Shown here piece after piece: positions 45,390-54,853 of a stretch of DNA of 64,000 nucleotides. The translations under genes were made by a program, and so were the position numbers. The stretch comes from Aurantiochytrium sp. KH105 (taxonomy: Eukaryota; Sar; Bigyra; Thraustochytrida; Thraustochytriidae): assembly GCA_003116975.1 (NCBI GenBank), contig BGKB01000084.1, positions 186,001-250,000 on the forward strand, read 5' to 3'. The notes beneath the pieces are model-generated. The model did no database searches. It saw only the letters and a list, made by a program, of their open reading frames with translations, and was not told where the DNA came from. Position 1 is the first letter of the stretch. Each line of letters opens with the position of its first letter.

Positions 45390-46823
45390 TCAAAAAGAAA
45401 AAGTTGTGAGCCAGCGCAGCGCCGTCATGTCATTCGGGAGTGGGTCGCAGACACCCCGAAAGCCGAGCTGATCCCAGTTCACCTCAGGCGTGACCTGACC
45501 AAGGACGATGATGACACCAATGGAAGTCATAATGACCGCGGCGATGACAATGTACCAGGCGAGAAGGTAGACGATGGTGCTCTGGCGACCATCTCGCTCC
45601 ACGTACCAATCAACGAGGAATTTACCGGTGAATCCCGAAAGTGCGCCAAGTCCGAAAAAGGCCAGACCAAAGTAGGGCGGGAGCTCGCCAGAAATGAAGA
45701 ACTGAAAGGCCGAGGAGCTCACCGTGGAGAGGAGCATGACCTGCGACGTGGCCTTGGACAGAGTTGGATGCAGGCCCATTTCAAGAAGGATTGGGCCCTT
45801 GATGGTCGAGCCACCAATGCCGCAGAGCGCGCTCGCAAAGCCTGCTACCAGACAAAGCAGAGCGTATCGTGCGCCTGTGCTTTCGTCCCAGGAAACGGCG
45901 CATTGGTATCGCATGGAGTCTACATTGCGAGCAAGCCACTTGACATTCCATGCTGTGACAGCGGCGCACACAAGTGAAGTGACAAGAATAATGAGCCAGT
46001 AACCCAGCGTCCCGCAGTCGACGCGCGTGTACTCGGGCATGATTTCATCATCGGAAAACATTGCAGCCAAGAGGACAACAATGTAGCAAATGCCGACTGT
46101 CTCGAGGCAACGCCAGCCCATCCAGTCGCTGGAAAACCCGATGCGTGACATGGCATACTCGTAGTCAGTCTCCCATGCCAGCTCTGAGGACGTGAGTGCG
46201 TGAACACCATACGAGTCCCGACGTTCGCGGTCGATGCGGCCAGGCTGGTGCTCGAGAGCGGCGGACCTGGAGGCCTCGGCAGGGGTCGGGTCGATGAGCG
46301 GACCTCGATCCTCTGAGCCAAAGGGCGCCATCTGGGCCGCTGTTTCCATGGCGAGGCCCTTTGCATTTGCCTCATTTTCCTTGTCGTAGAGCTTGCGGCC
46401 CTTTTTGAAGGTCTTGAAGGCGGCGACTGCAAGCAGCGAGGCCATGGCGGCGGTGATGAGCCAGTACGGGCACATGCGCGAGGCCAGGACACCAAAGACC
46501 GTGCCAAGTAGCGTTGCGGGCTCCATGACCATCACCACATCGTAAGCGAAGCGGTTGGCGTGCTTGGTCGTCCGCGGTACGGGTGTCGCCACGTTAAAGA
46601 CAAAGAATGCCAGCGCTGCTCCGCAGACGGCAGCCTTGGACAAGGGAATGGCCTCGTAGACGAGGCCAAAGAGCGTGATGTAGAGTGGCACGTAAATGGC
46701 GCCTCCGCCAACACCGCTGGCGCCGGCAAGCGTGCCGCACAAAAAGATGACGACAAAGCTGACAATTGCACGCCACGCAGGCATGTCCAGCTTGTCCAGG
46801 TCAAGGTCCTCCATGGCGCTCAT
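45390..46823 (-). CDS. TauE/SafE-family membrane transporter
   Basis: This encodes 477 residues. Two homologous hydrophobic halves are separated by a hydrophilic loop (about 150-220). The first half has LAGASGVGGGAIYVPLYITLFG and the second has GFASALCGIGGSTIKGPILLEMGLHP. These Gly-rich repeats define the TauE/SafE (UPF0721) family. About eight or more transmembrane helices are apparent. Family members export sulfite or organosulfur anions in bacteria; plant and protist members are poorly characterised. An acidic N-terminus precedes the first helix. The gene is head-to-head with the RXYLT1-like glycosyltransferase. Confidence 0.9.
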   Translation of the reverse strand: MSAMEDLDLDKLDMPAWRAIVSFVVIFLCGTLAGASGVGGGAIYVPLYITLFGLVYEAIPLSKAAVCGAALAFFVFNVATPVPRTTKHANRFAYDVVMVMEPATLLGTVFGVLASRMCPYWLITAAMASLLAVAAFKTFKKGRKLYDKENEANAKGLAMETAAQMAPFGSEDRGPLIDPTPAEASRSAALEHQPGRIDRERRDSYGVHALTSSELAWETDYEYAMSRIGFSSDWMGWRCLETVGICYIVVLLAAMFSDDEIMPEYTRVDCGTLGYWLIILVTSLVCAAVTAWNVKWLARNVDSMRYQCAVSWDESTGARYALLCLVAGFASALCGIGGSTIKGPILLEMGLHPTLSKATSQVMLLSTVSSSAFQFFISGELPPYFGLAFFGLGALSGFTGKFLVDWYVERDGRQSTIVYLLAWYIVIAAVIMTSIGVIIVLGQVTPEVNWDQLGFRGVCDPLPNDMTALRWLTTFSF

Positions 46824-47345
46824 GGTCCTTCGTCCGCGTCGCGTCGGCCTCCTCGGGCCGGCTCCGACAACCGTGCGCCACTTGCCTGCGCCTCAGCCGC
46901 GGCGAACGACACCAACGGCGCCGGCCGGCGCCGGAGGCGGCGGCGGGCTGGCGGGGCGCGCGAAGACCGCTTGGAGCGAGCGTGGCGCGCTCGCAGGCTC
47001 GCTGGCTCGAGAGGGTCGCCGTGCGGACGGTCGCTTCAGGCTCTGGGCCCTGCGTCCGAACGGCGCGCCGCTGGGCTTTTCAAAAAATCCACCGTTCAAA
47101 AGTCGACAAGAAGATCCCGGGAAAATCAGCCAGGCGAAATCCAAAAATCGTTTCGTTTCATTTGCACTCGAACGACCACAAGTAGGGCAACCAACCAGGC
47201 AAATCAAATCATGTCACCATGGTCAATCAATCAGCAAGGCAAGGCAAGACAATGCAAGTCAAATCGATCAACTTGAAGGGCAGTCCGGGCACAGTTTGCT
47301 TGACGCCCAGAACAGAAACGACTCGAGCTCGACGACCTCGAGGCG
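46824..47345. promoter_or_regulatory. Divergent upstream region of TauE/SafE and glycosyltransferase genes
   Basis: This is a 520-bp region between head-to-head starts. It is GC-rich near the transporter and AT-richer near 47150-47300, with AATCAA-type short repeats. Frames through it are Arg-rich and not credible. Confidence 0.5.
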
Positions 47346-48866
47346 ATGCAGAAGCGCCAGGTCGGCGGGGCCGCGGGCCGCGACGGCGGCGGCGAGGCGT
47401 CGCCGCTCGCGGCGCTCGACAAGCTGTCCAAGCCTCGGCTCGCGGCTCTGGGAGCCGACATGGACATGGCGCGGGCGCGACGGAACCTGCGCCGCTGGCG
47501 AGCGCCTCTCGCGCTCTTCGTGGCGCTCGCGCTCGTGGGCTACGTCAACAGCCGCTGGCTGCGAGCGCGGGACCCCATCGTCGCGGAGGTTAGTGCTGAT
47601 GAAGCGGCATCTTCTGTGTCGCGCGTAGACTTCGAGACGCAGCGCGCCGACCTCGAGACGCAGCGCGCCGACTGGAGTTCCCAGGAGTCGGCGACGCTGC
47701 GGAATGACGAATCGGGCCTCTTACGCGGGCCCGATGCCTCTGCGCATAGCGTGACGACAGCGGCTGTGGTGGCCGAGACTGACGCACGACGTGCTGCAGG
47801 GCGAATCGAGGAGCAAGAGGCAGAGGAGGTCGTCTATGTTCCACCATTGCTCGAGCCCGCAGCAGTGGCGCCGCATGCATCGAGCGCACCCATCAAGGTC
47901 TGTGCCGTAGCTACAAACCCACGGCAAGGAAGCATTTTTCGAACAAACCTCATGGGCTTGATCGGATCTGGAAAGTACGAGTATGAGATCAAGGCGCATG
48001 GCCAGTGCGCAGTGAATGCACCACGCGTCCGCATGATTCCCTATGTAAAATGCTGCACGGACATGGCTGTGGTGCAAAAGACCATTGCTAGCTCCTTCAA
48101 GCAATATGACATTGTCATTGTCACGGGCGACGAGTATTGCGCCGTACGCAGCACGCAATTTCACTACCGCCAATATCATGGCGACAACGTCATTGGGACC
48201 GGGATGGTGAGCAAATTGCGCGGCATCAAGTTGCCATTATACTTTCCACTTGGCCCTCGCGCCGAGTTTGAACGAGTCGACCAGACCACCGGTGTGCCGG
48301 CAGCAAGGAAGCGTCAATATGCCATCAACTTTGTCGGGTCGCCAACATCGATTCCACGGCGCAAATTGCGTGATTACTTTCAGTCCGAAACGTGGACGAT
48401 GAATCCTCTTGCCAAGTCGTCCTACATTCACGTCACGGATACATGGACCCAAACTGTGTCTGTGGAAAAGGGCTACATTACTCCCAAGCAATACCGGGAG
48501 GTCCTCTTGGACAGCAAGTTCACGCTGTGCCCGATGGGCCACAATCCAGAGGCGTACAGAATTTATGAGGCGTGCGAGGCCGGATCGGTTCCCGTTTTGG
48601 TGACCAAGGAGGAAGAATACGTGAACCATAAGTGCTCCAATGCCTTCCAGCCATTACTAGACTCTGGCGCGCCTTTTGTGATTTTAGATTCCTGGAATGA
48701 CCTTCCGCAATTACTTGAAATCATTCACAGCAATCAAACCTTTGTGGAAGAAAAGCAGCGTGCGGTGCGTGCGTGGTACGCGGAATACATGTCGAAGTTT
48801 GCGCTCGACTTTGAGGAAATGCTTGAATTCCGCTACAAGCTCCGTGTCGGCAAAGCGCTGCAGTAG
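47346..48866 (+). CDS. Exostosin/RXYLT1-like type II membrane glycosyltransferase
   Basis: This encodes 506 residues with type II topology: a cytosolic N-terminus of about 52 residues, one transmembrane anchor (about 53-69, APLALFVALALVGYVNS), a stem with repeated ETQRAD units, and a lumenal catalytic domain (about 180-500). The diagnostic segment is LLDSKFTLCPMGHNPEAYRIYEACEAGSVPVL, the nucleotide-sugar-binding block of exostosin (GT47-type) enzymes, and in this form it is closest to RXYLT1/TMEM5. RXYLT1 adds xylose to ribitol-phosphate on alpha-dystroglycan in animals. A protist enzyme must have another acceptor, so the substrate is not inferred. It probably acts in the Golgi. Another in-frame Met is at residue 39 (47460). 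Confidence 0.85.
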   Translation: MQKRQVGGAAGRDGGGEASPLAALDKLSKPRLAALGADMDMARARRNLRRWRAPLALFVALALVGYVNSRWLRARDPIVAEVSADEAASSVSRVDFETQRADLETQRADWSSQESATLRNDESGLLRGPDASAHSVTTAAVVAETDARRAAGRIEEQEAEEVVYVPPLLEPAAVAPHASSAPIKVCAVATNPRQGSIFRTNLMGLIGSGKYEYEIKAHGQCAVNAPRVRMIPYVKCCTDMAVVQKTIASSFKQYDIVIVTGDEYCAVRSTQFHYRQYHGDNVIGTGMVSKLRGIKLPLYFPLGPRAEFERVDQTTGVPAARKRQYAINFVGSPTSIPRRKLRDYFQSETWTMNPLAKSSYIHVTDTWTQTVSVEKGYITPKQYREVLLDSKFTLCPMGHNPEAYRIYEACEAGSVPVLVTKEEEYVNHKCSNAFQPLLDSGAPFVILDSWNDLPQLLEIIHSNQTFVEEKQRAVRAWYAEYMSKFALDFEEMLEFRYKLRVGKALQ

Positions 48867-49083
48867 CGACTCGCCCGGTCATCATTAAAGTAATGGTATG
48901 AAATCTTTTTGGTTGGTTTTTTATTTGTCGGTTTTGCTGTCTCAATTTTTTTATTTTCTGTTTGCTCGTCTGCTCGTCTGTCTGCTCGTCTGTCTATCTG
49001 TCTGTCCGTCTATCATCATGCGAAAGTGCGCGACGACCTAGAACACCCTGACCGTGGGCGTCGCATCCATACACACGCAAGGC
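48867..49083. other. Convergent 3' region with TCTGTC-type repeats
   Basis: About 217 bp between the glycosyltransferase and bS16m stops. It contains a run of TGCTCGTC/TCTGTC repeats (about 48961-49010). It probably holds both 3' UTRs. Confidence 0.6.
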
Positions 49084-49440
49084 TTACAAGAGCCCGAGCT
49101 TCTTGCAAATAAGCACGGGGTCCTGGCCGTGCTCCTTGATCTCCTTTTTGGACAGAATCTTGTTTGCAGAAAAGCGTTGAGGGATCCGCGGCGTCAGACC
49201 GTACTCGCCCAGCAAGTACGCGACGCGCTCCGAGGGGATGGCGCCCTCGCTCAGCCAGTACTTGGCGGCCTTTTCGTTGATGCGCACCTCCTTGAGGCCA
49301 TTCTTGTCCGGCACCGGGTTGTAGGTGCCAACGATCTGCAAGAACTTGCCGTCGCGCGGGCTGCGCGAGTTCGCTGCCACGATGCGGTAGTACGGCAGGT
49401 TCCGCTGCCCGAACCTCTGCAGTCGCAGCTTGACGGGCAT
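49084..49440 (-). CDS. MRPS16: Mitochondrial small-subunit ribosomal protein bS16m
   Basis: This encodes 118 residues matching the bS16 family over its length: MPVKLRLQRFGQRNLPYYRIVAANSR, FLQIVGTYNPVPDK and KAAKYWLSEGAIPSERVAYLLGEYG. bS16 binds 16S-type rRNA early in small-subunit assembly. In a eukaryotic nuclear genome this must serve the mitochondrion or a plastid. The mature-like start without a long presequence is common for mitochondrial bS16. The neighbours are other mitochondrial-type genes. Confidence 0.95.
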   Translation of the reverse strand: MPVKLRLQRFGQRNLPYYRIVAANSRSPRDGKFLQIVGTYNPVPDKNGLKEVRINEKAAKYWLSEGAIPSERVAYLLGEYGLTPRIPQRFSANKILSKKEIKEHGQDPVLICKKLGLL

Positions 49441-50072
49441 GGTGTTGCTCCTCCTCCTGCTGCTGCTGCTGCCTCTTGTTGGCCTTTGCCTCGAACGCGC
49501 CGCTCCGATCGCCGCTGTGCGCGCGAAAGGAACGGGACGAGCGTGCCACGCACCTCTTCGCCTCGCCTACGTTGCTGACCAAGCCCGCGCCCGAGTCCGC
49601 GAAAGCGCCTGCGTCCGCGTCCGCAAAGTCGCGCGCTGCTCTGTGCCCGCGATCGAGAATTGACGGTCTTGGTGCAGCGTTTTAATTTTCCGACTTGCGC
49701 AGCATGGCTTTCACTTTCAAGTTCAGACATAAGATATTGACTGCTCGAATTACAAGTGAACTATTCATTTCTTGCTACTACACTATTTGGCTGACTGTGA
49801 CAGTGAGTGCAAATTGCTTGAGATGGCACAATCGAGGCTCGCGACACTTCTCAGGACGCATGCATGAGAAAGTGCACGCGGCGCGTACGGTTAAGCCGTG
49901 AAAAGCAGCGTTGAAGCCGCCGCGATGAGGGACCGCCAAAGATTTCCCATAAATATTAAAAAAAAAATTAGGATCGCACACGAACTTGAAGTGTACACTC
50001 GGCCACGAAGCAGGGCTGTCTGTACCTAGGTCTAGCAACGAGATGAGGTCTAGCATAAAGCTTGAAGAAAAG
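49441..50072. other. Intergenic region between bS16m and NSUN4-like genes
   Basis: This is about 630 bp between two genes on the minus strand. It includes the bS16m promoter and the NSUN4-like 3' flank. The frame upstream of bS16m continues but is Arg/Ser-rich and not family-like. The stretch 49690-50000 is AT-rich. No gene is seen. Confidence 0.5.
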
Positions 50073-51089
50073 TCAAACATCCTTGCGAAGAACACACCAG
50101 TAGAGCGGTCCCCAACCTGCGCTACGATCAGGAAGGACCATTTGGCCGACCTCTGTCTCCTCGAGCTCAACGTCAGCAGAAGCAGCGGCATTTACGAGGC
50201 TTCCCTCCAATCCTTGCCACGCGTGCTCACCACTGAGCACGGAGACGGGAAATTTTCGGCGACAACGACGTACAGCAGCGTTGACGACCTCATCATTTTC
50301 GAGCGGAGAGAGCGCGCAAGTTGCGTAAACGAGAACACCACCAGGCTTGAGCGCATGAAGGCCGCCCGAGAGGATGCCGACTTGCCGGCCCGCCATGAGC
50401 TTGGGGCGACGCGGCGTCCAGCGTTCAAGCTCGCTTGCGTTAGCCAGCAAATGACGATCTCCCGAGCAAGGAACATCCGCAAGTACGCGGTCAAAGGTGT
50501 TTGCCATGAGCGAGCCAAAGGCAGCTCCCTTTTGCCCCAATACTTGCGTGCGCTGTCTCTTTTGCGTGGGTAAATAATCGAGAAGGACTTGCTTGAGACG
50601 CGCGCGTCGGCTCGGCGAGACATCGTTCAGTACGAGTCTGCCGCGAGACCCAAGCGCCTTTGCGAGGACAAGGGATTTGCCGCCCGGAGCAGCAGCCATG
50701 TCAAGCACAGTTTCCCCAGTGCGGACGCCTAGTGCACTCGCGCACAAAACGCTTGCCAAATCGAGCGGATAATAGTCCTTGAAGCCGGTCGACAGATCCT
50801 TGTGCGGCTTTGGCAGCCTCGGCGCGTCTTCGGGCGCCACCACGCAGCCGAGGTCCTCCAGTGCCACGAGCGGCGCCTCGAACCCTCGCTCGCGCCACTT
50901 CTGCTCGAGCGTTATGGCATCCGCGCTCTGCAGCAGCGCGCACGCCCTCGCCGGCCGCAGCAGCGCCTCCTTGAGCTCGCGCCAGCGGCCGCCGCCAAAG
51001 ACGCGCTGCATGCTCGCATCGTACGCCTTCATCCCGCCCTCCGCGGCCGGCTGGCCCCGCCTCTCGAGCCTCGCCAGCGCGCAGAGCAC
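50073..51089 (-). CDS. NSUN4: NSUN4-like RNA m5C methyltransferase
   Basis: This encodes 338 residues. The Rossmann SAM-binding block VLDMAAAPGGKSL (128-140) is followed by NDVSPSRRARLKQ, LADVPCSGDRH (Cys208) and VYATCALSPLENDEVV (Cys258). The paired cysteines in PC and TC motifs define the RsmB/NSUN m5C family; the TC cysteine makes the covalent bond to cytosine. YYPLDLASVL and DVPCSGDRH resemble NSUN4/NSUN3 specifically. NSUN4 methylates mitochondrial small-subunit rRNA and assists ribosome assembly with MTERF4. The adjacent bS16m gene fits that context. The N-terminus (LARLERRG) could be a weak mitochondrial presequence. An alternative start is Met20. Confidence 0.87.
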   Translation of the reverse strand: MLCALARLERRGQPAAEGGMKAYDASMQRVFGGGRWRELKEALLRPARACALLQSADAITLEQKWRERGFEAPLVALEDLGCVVAPEDAPRLPKPHKDLSTGFKDYYPLDLASVLCASALGVRTGETVLDMAAAPGGKSLVLAKALGSRGRLVLNDVSPSRRARLKQVLLDYLPTQKRQRTQVLGQKGAAFGSLMANTFDRVLADVPCSGDRHLLANASELERWTPRRPKLMAGRQVGILSGGLHALKPGGVLVYATCALSPLENDEVVNAAVRRCRRKFPVSVLSGEHAWQGLEGSLVNAAASADVELEETEVGQMVLPDRSAGWGPLYWCVLRKDV

Positions 51090-51405
51090 GCCAGCGCAGC
51101 GCAGGCCTCGCCGCGGCCGGGAGGCGTTGACGTTCTGCGCGGCTGCGCTGCCTGCAGAGCCGCCTCTTTTCCAGCGGCCGTGTCGGGCCGTGCCGATCGA
51201 ACCGTGAGCGTCAGGCAGGCGTCACCCGGCGTCACCCGCCTGCCAGTAAACCCCGTACGGCAGAACTCGGGCTCGGGCTCGCGCTCGCGCTCGCAGGCGG
51301 GCGAGGGAGCGGCGGGAGAGGGCGAAACCTGCGCTCGACGCGCGCGCGCGAGCGCTTGCGCGCGGAGCGGACTCGCGGGCTCGCCAGGAGAGGACGCGGG
51401 ACGCG
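51090..51405. promoter_or_regulatory. Divergent promoter region of NSUN4-like and UbiB-like genes
   Basis: This is about 315 bp of GC-rich DNA between head-to-head starts, with CTCGCGCTCGCGCTCG runs near 51277-51297. No specific regulatory site is recognised. Confidence 0.5.
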
Positions 51406-53244
51406 ATGATGGCGATCGTCGCGCACGGCGGCGCTGCTCGAACGCGCTCGTGGGCTCAGGCTGCAGCGGCCTGCAGCAGGCAGACGTGCAGAGCGGGGGG
51501 GGGAGTAGCGGTGGCAGCGGAGCTGGGAAGTAAGAGGTCGACGATGCCCAATCTCTTGTCAGCGACGCTTATGCGAAAGGGACTCAGAACGGTTACAACG
51601 CGAGAACTCTCCACGAGGGCGGGACCCGTTGGAGTTGCGCCGCCAAGTAGTGGCAGGTGGCGAACAGCAGCTCGTACGATCATCAAGACGTCTGCCGGCG
51701 TCGGTGTGCTCGCAGGCTTGGGATTAACGTGGGCTTATGTCGGCGGTCGCGCAGAGCTCGAGGAGCTTGGCGATGAGGGCCTTCCGCTTAACTACGACCC
51801 CGCAGCCATTCGCGCGTTCTGGGACGCGCACCCGCGAGTTGTCGTGTGGCGACTCTGCGAGCTCTTCAAAACAACTCTTCCCTTTTTGCGATCCGTCTTG
51901 GTGGACTATAAGCAAGGGAAACTCGAGTCCGACGAGGCGCAGCGCATCAAGGCCGTTGAGCTCAAGAACTTGCTCACGGAATTGGGTCCAACATTTATCA
52001 AATTTGGACAAATGCTCTCGACGCGACCTGATCTGTTGCCGCAAGCTGCGCTCTTGGAACTTCAGAAGCTCTGTGACGCGGTGCCGAGCTTTCCGACACC
52101 GCTCGCGCGACAGATTATCCGAACAGAACTAGGCGAGGAGGGCCTCGCTGCCTTTCCTGATCTCAGGGATGAGACGCTGCCCATTGCCGCTGCGAGTCTT
52201 GGACAAGTCTACAAGCTTCGCTTAAAGGATGGTCGCGAGGTCGCCGTCAAGGTGCAGCGACCCGACATGATTCGATCTGTCTCACTCGACCTGTACATTA
52301 TCCGCCTCTACAGCGAGTGCCTGGAAGCGAGCAAGTCCTTGCTCATGAAACTTGGCATCCTGACACCGCGCAAACAGTTTGATGTCGACTTGGTTGACTG
52401 CTTCGCCAGAGGAAGCTACAAAGAACTCGACTACGAGAATGAAGCCCGGAACCAAGAGTATTTTGCCAAGGAACTCGTACCCCGAATGAATGGCTGCGTG
52501 CGAATTCCTGATGTTGTTTGGTCTCTCACATCGCGCAAGGTCATCGTCTCGGAGTGGATAAACGGCAAGCAGCTTGTGCAGTGCGATGCAGCGACCATCA
52601 AGCGTCTGACGCCTATCGGCGTTGAATGTTTTCTGAAACAAATTCTCGAGATCGCTGTCAGCCACGGCGACCCACATGCGGGCAACTTGCTTGTTGACGA
52701 AAAGGGGACGCTCGTTCTCATCGATTTTGGTCTCTGCGTTGAGGTACCAAGGCCTGATATGAAGGTCATGACGGGGGCCATTTTGCATCTTATGCAAGGT
52801 GACGTCCCCGGCCTCATAGACGACGCTGTGGAGCTTGGATTCCTTCCGACGGACGTCGATCGCCAAGCCGTGCTCGTTGACCTGCAGCGCGTGCTGGAGG
52901 ACAGCAAGGTCAAGGCCTCTGATCTTATTTCGGGTCGATACAAGGCCATTGAAGGTCGCCGCCGCAAATTCAAGGAGGTCTCGCGCGAACTCAATGCGGT
53001 TTTCTTCAAGCACCCATTTGTTGTACCCGAGTATTTTGCCTTGCTCACGCGCGCGCTCATCGTGCTGGAAGGCATTGCTGTGGTGGGTGATCCGGAATTT
53101 GACATTTTCTCGAGTGCATATCCGTACGCAATGCGACGCGGTGCGCAAGTTTTTGACCGCAAGGACCTCATGGACCTCCTGCGCGAAACAGGGTCAACAT
53201 ACACTTTGTGGTCCGCACTTCGTGCTTGGATCCCTTTCTTGTAA
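51406..53244 (+). CDS. UbiB/ABC1/ADCK-family atypical kinase (probably mitochondrial)
   Basis: This encodes 612 residues. A basic Ala/Arg-rich N-terminus of about 90 residues resembles a mitochondrial presequence, followed by a probable transmembrane segment (about 93-112). The UbiB domain shows the defining KxGQ motif in IKFGQMLSTRPDLLP (Lys199, Gln202), the Ala-rich nucleotide loop AAASLGQVY, VAVKVQRP (Lys282), HGDPHAGNLLV and LIDFGLC. UbiB proteins support coenzyme Q biosynthesis or lipid transport and act as ATPases or atypical kinases. Several paralogues exist in most eukaryotes, so COQ8 identity is not asserted. The start is the first Met of the frame; Met47 is an alternative. Confidence 0.92.
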   Translation: MMAIVAHGGAARTRSWAQAAAACSRQTCRAGGGVAVAAELGSKRSTMPNLLSATLMRKGLRTVTTRELSTRAGPVGVAPPSSGRWRTAARTIIKTSAGVGVLAGLGLTWAYVGGRAELEELGDEGLPLNYDPAAIRAFWDAHPRVVVWRLCELFKTTLPFLRSVLVDYKQGKLESDEAQRIKAVELKNLLTELGPTFIKFGQMLSTRPDLLPQAALLELQKLCDAVPSFPTPLARQIIRTELGEEGLAAFPDLRDETLPIAAASLGQVYKLRLKDGREVAVKVQRPDMIRSVSLDLYIIRLYSECLEASKSLLMKLGILTPRKQFDVDLVDCFARGSYKELDYENEARNQEYFAKELVPRMNGCVRIPDVVWSLTSRKVIVSEWINGKQLVQCDAATIKRLTPIGVECFLKQILEIAVSHGDPHAGNLLVDEKGTLVLIDFGLCVEVPRPDMKVMTGAILHLMQGDVPGLIDDAVELGFLPTDVDRQAVLVDLQRVLEDSKVKASDLISGRYKAIEGRRRKFKEVSRELNAVFFKHPFVVPEYFALLTRALIVLEGIAVVGDPEFDIFSSAYPYAMRRGAQVFDRKDLMDLLRETGSTYTLWSALRAWIPFL

Positions 53245-53402
53245 GCCATCCCACTGCAATCCTCACGTGCGTTCTCTCTAGGGTCTTGGCCTCCCAGGCC
53301 GAGTTTAGCTATTCTTTTGTGAGAGAAAAAGTTGTGTCGAGAGTGCGTTGCACATACAAAATGGCAGTAACGATTGATTGACCGTCAAAGAATTTATTTC
53401 TC

Positions 53403-54221
53403 TTACTTTTCAGGTGATGTGATAGATTCGTCCTCGGACAGCACAGTCCGCCACGTATGATACAAAACGCCGGCACCACCGCAGCGAAGCGAGCGAATAA
53501 AAGAGCCAAAGTACAGGCGACGCACGTTGCCCACAAAGCCTTGCGAGAGGTCGCGCCGGACGATGTCCGCCAAACCACTTGAGCGATTGCGCTCGTCCTT
53601 CATCATGGCGTTGACCGTTTGCACTGGAGCAGAGACCATACCGGCCGTAAAGCCAACAGAAAAGGCAGCCATCGTCTCGGCAGCACGTGAGAAGCTGCTG
53701 TTGCTCGTGAGCTGCTCAGAATAACGAACAGCGTACGGGTTGACCACTGTGATTGATGCAATATAAATGAACTCGCGCAAGACGACGCAAGATAAACCTT
53801 TGTACAGCGCGCGCATGCCGTGCGCCTGCTGATAGGCGCGCATGGCTTTGAGCGGATTGGAAGACGCTTGTGCACTCTGCGCAGATGCATTCTGGGTCTG
53901 AAGGAGCTGCTGGATCGTCAGCATCTTCTCCACCGGCTGCAAGCTCACGCCCACAATAGCTGAGATGGCAAGAGGTCCAAGTAACGGTGGTCCCTGGCCC
54001 AATTGGCGATTCATGGCCTTGGTACCTGCCTCGACGAGGATGGAGTACGGAATAAGGATGCTCTGCGTCGAGGCTCCGGACCAGTAGTTGCCTGCTCGAA
54101 GTGACTGGCGCATGGACATGCCAGCTTCTCGTCGGCACGCGAGCACAGCGAGAGGGTAGACAAAGCATATGTCCGTGACGCCCACCATCGCGCCCACGGC
54201 GACGTCGCGCGTCTCGCCCAT
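53403..54221 (-). CDS. Mitochondrial carrier (SLC25)-like protein with degenerate signatures
   Basis: This encodes a predicted 272-residue protein from the ATG at 54221 (the frame is open to 54296). Length and three repeats of about 90 residues fit the SLC25 fold. The repeat signatures, normally Px(D/E)xx(K/R), read PLAVLACR, PVEKML and PVQTVN, so salt-bridge residues are mostly missing. YKGLSCVVLREFIY and RRLYFGSFIRSLRCGGAG match the paired helix ends of carriers. It is probably an inner-membrane or peroxisomal carrier, or a derived non-transporting relative. The substrate cannot be inferred. It is head-to-head with the lipase-like gene. Confidence 0.75.
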   Translation of the reverse strand: MGETRDVAVGAMVGVTDICFVYPLAVLACRREAGMSMRQSLRAGNYWSGASTQSILIPYSILVEAGTKAMNRQLGQGPPLLGPLAISAIVGVSLQPVEKMLTIQQLLQTQNASAQSAQASSNPLKAMRAYQQAHGMRALYKGLSCVVLREFIYIASITVVNPYAVRYSEQLTSNSSFSRAAETMAAFSVGFTAGMVSAPVQTVNAMMKDERNRSSGLADIVRRDLSQGFVGNVRRLYFGSFIRSLRCGGAGVLYHTWRTVLSEDESITSPEK

Positions 54222-54853
54222 GGCTTTTCTCGCTCGTCCTCGTCGTCCTCGTCGACGCGCCGAGCTCGTCGCGTTGCCTTTCCGGCAGCCACTCAATCAA
54301 ACCTGCAGCTGCTTCGTGGCTTGACTCTGGCTGACGCCTTTGCAGCACCGCAGAACGTCCGCTCGGCCTTGGGTTCGCGCCTGGCATGCACTGCGAGCGA
54401 GGGCGAAAGCGAAAGCAGAGCTTTTCCTCGGGCGGGCGCGTCTCCCGCACCGTGACGGCTAGCTGGCTGGTCTCGCCGGATGATCGAGCCTCGATTATTC
54501 CTGCTTTACTGCCCATTGCCTGCAACGTTCTCATTTCTCTTCCTCGTGTGCACACAAAGAGACCTGTGTATTGGTGCGTCCGCCAAAACGAGAACTACGT
54601 CCACGCACGTGCCAAACTGGAAAAGCTCGAGATCTCGAGCGGGTTCGCGCGCCACCAGAAACCAGTCGGCACGGGCCCGCGCGCGACGAAGACGAGCGGC
54701 CGGCCTCCGTGCGGAGGCTGCGCGCACAGGGGGAAAGAGCTTGGCGCTCGTGCATCACTTCTCCAAAAGGGTCAAGCAGCGCGCCGAGCTTGGGCAGCAA
54801 AGTAGAAAGTACCTACCTACCGACCCTCACCGTCTGCCGCGAGACCGAGCAGC
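54222..54853. promoter_or_regulatory. Divergent upstream region of carrier and lipase-like genes
   Basis: This is about 630 bp between head-to-head starts, GC-rich and without recognisable coding sequence. An in-frame Met at 54296 could extend the carrier by 25 Arg/Gly-rich residues. Confidence 0.5.

Noticed and set aside
46696-47628. 310-codon plus-strand frame overlapping the glycosyltransferase start
   Set aside because: It overlaps two well-supported genes in other frames and has an Arg-rich composition without domains.
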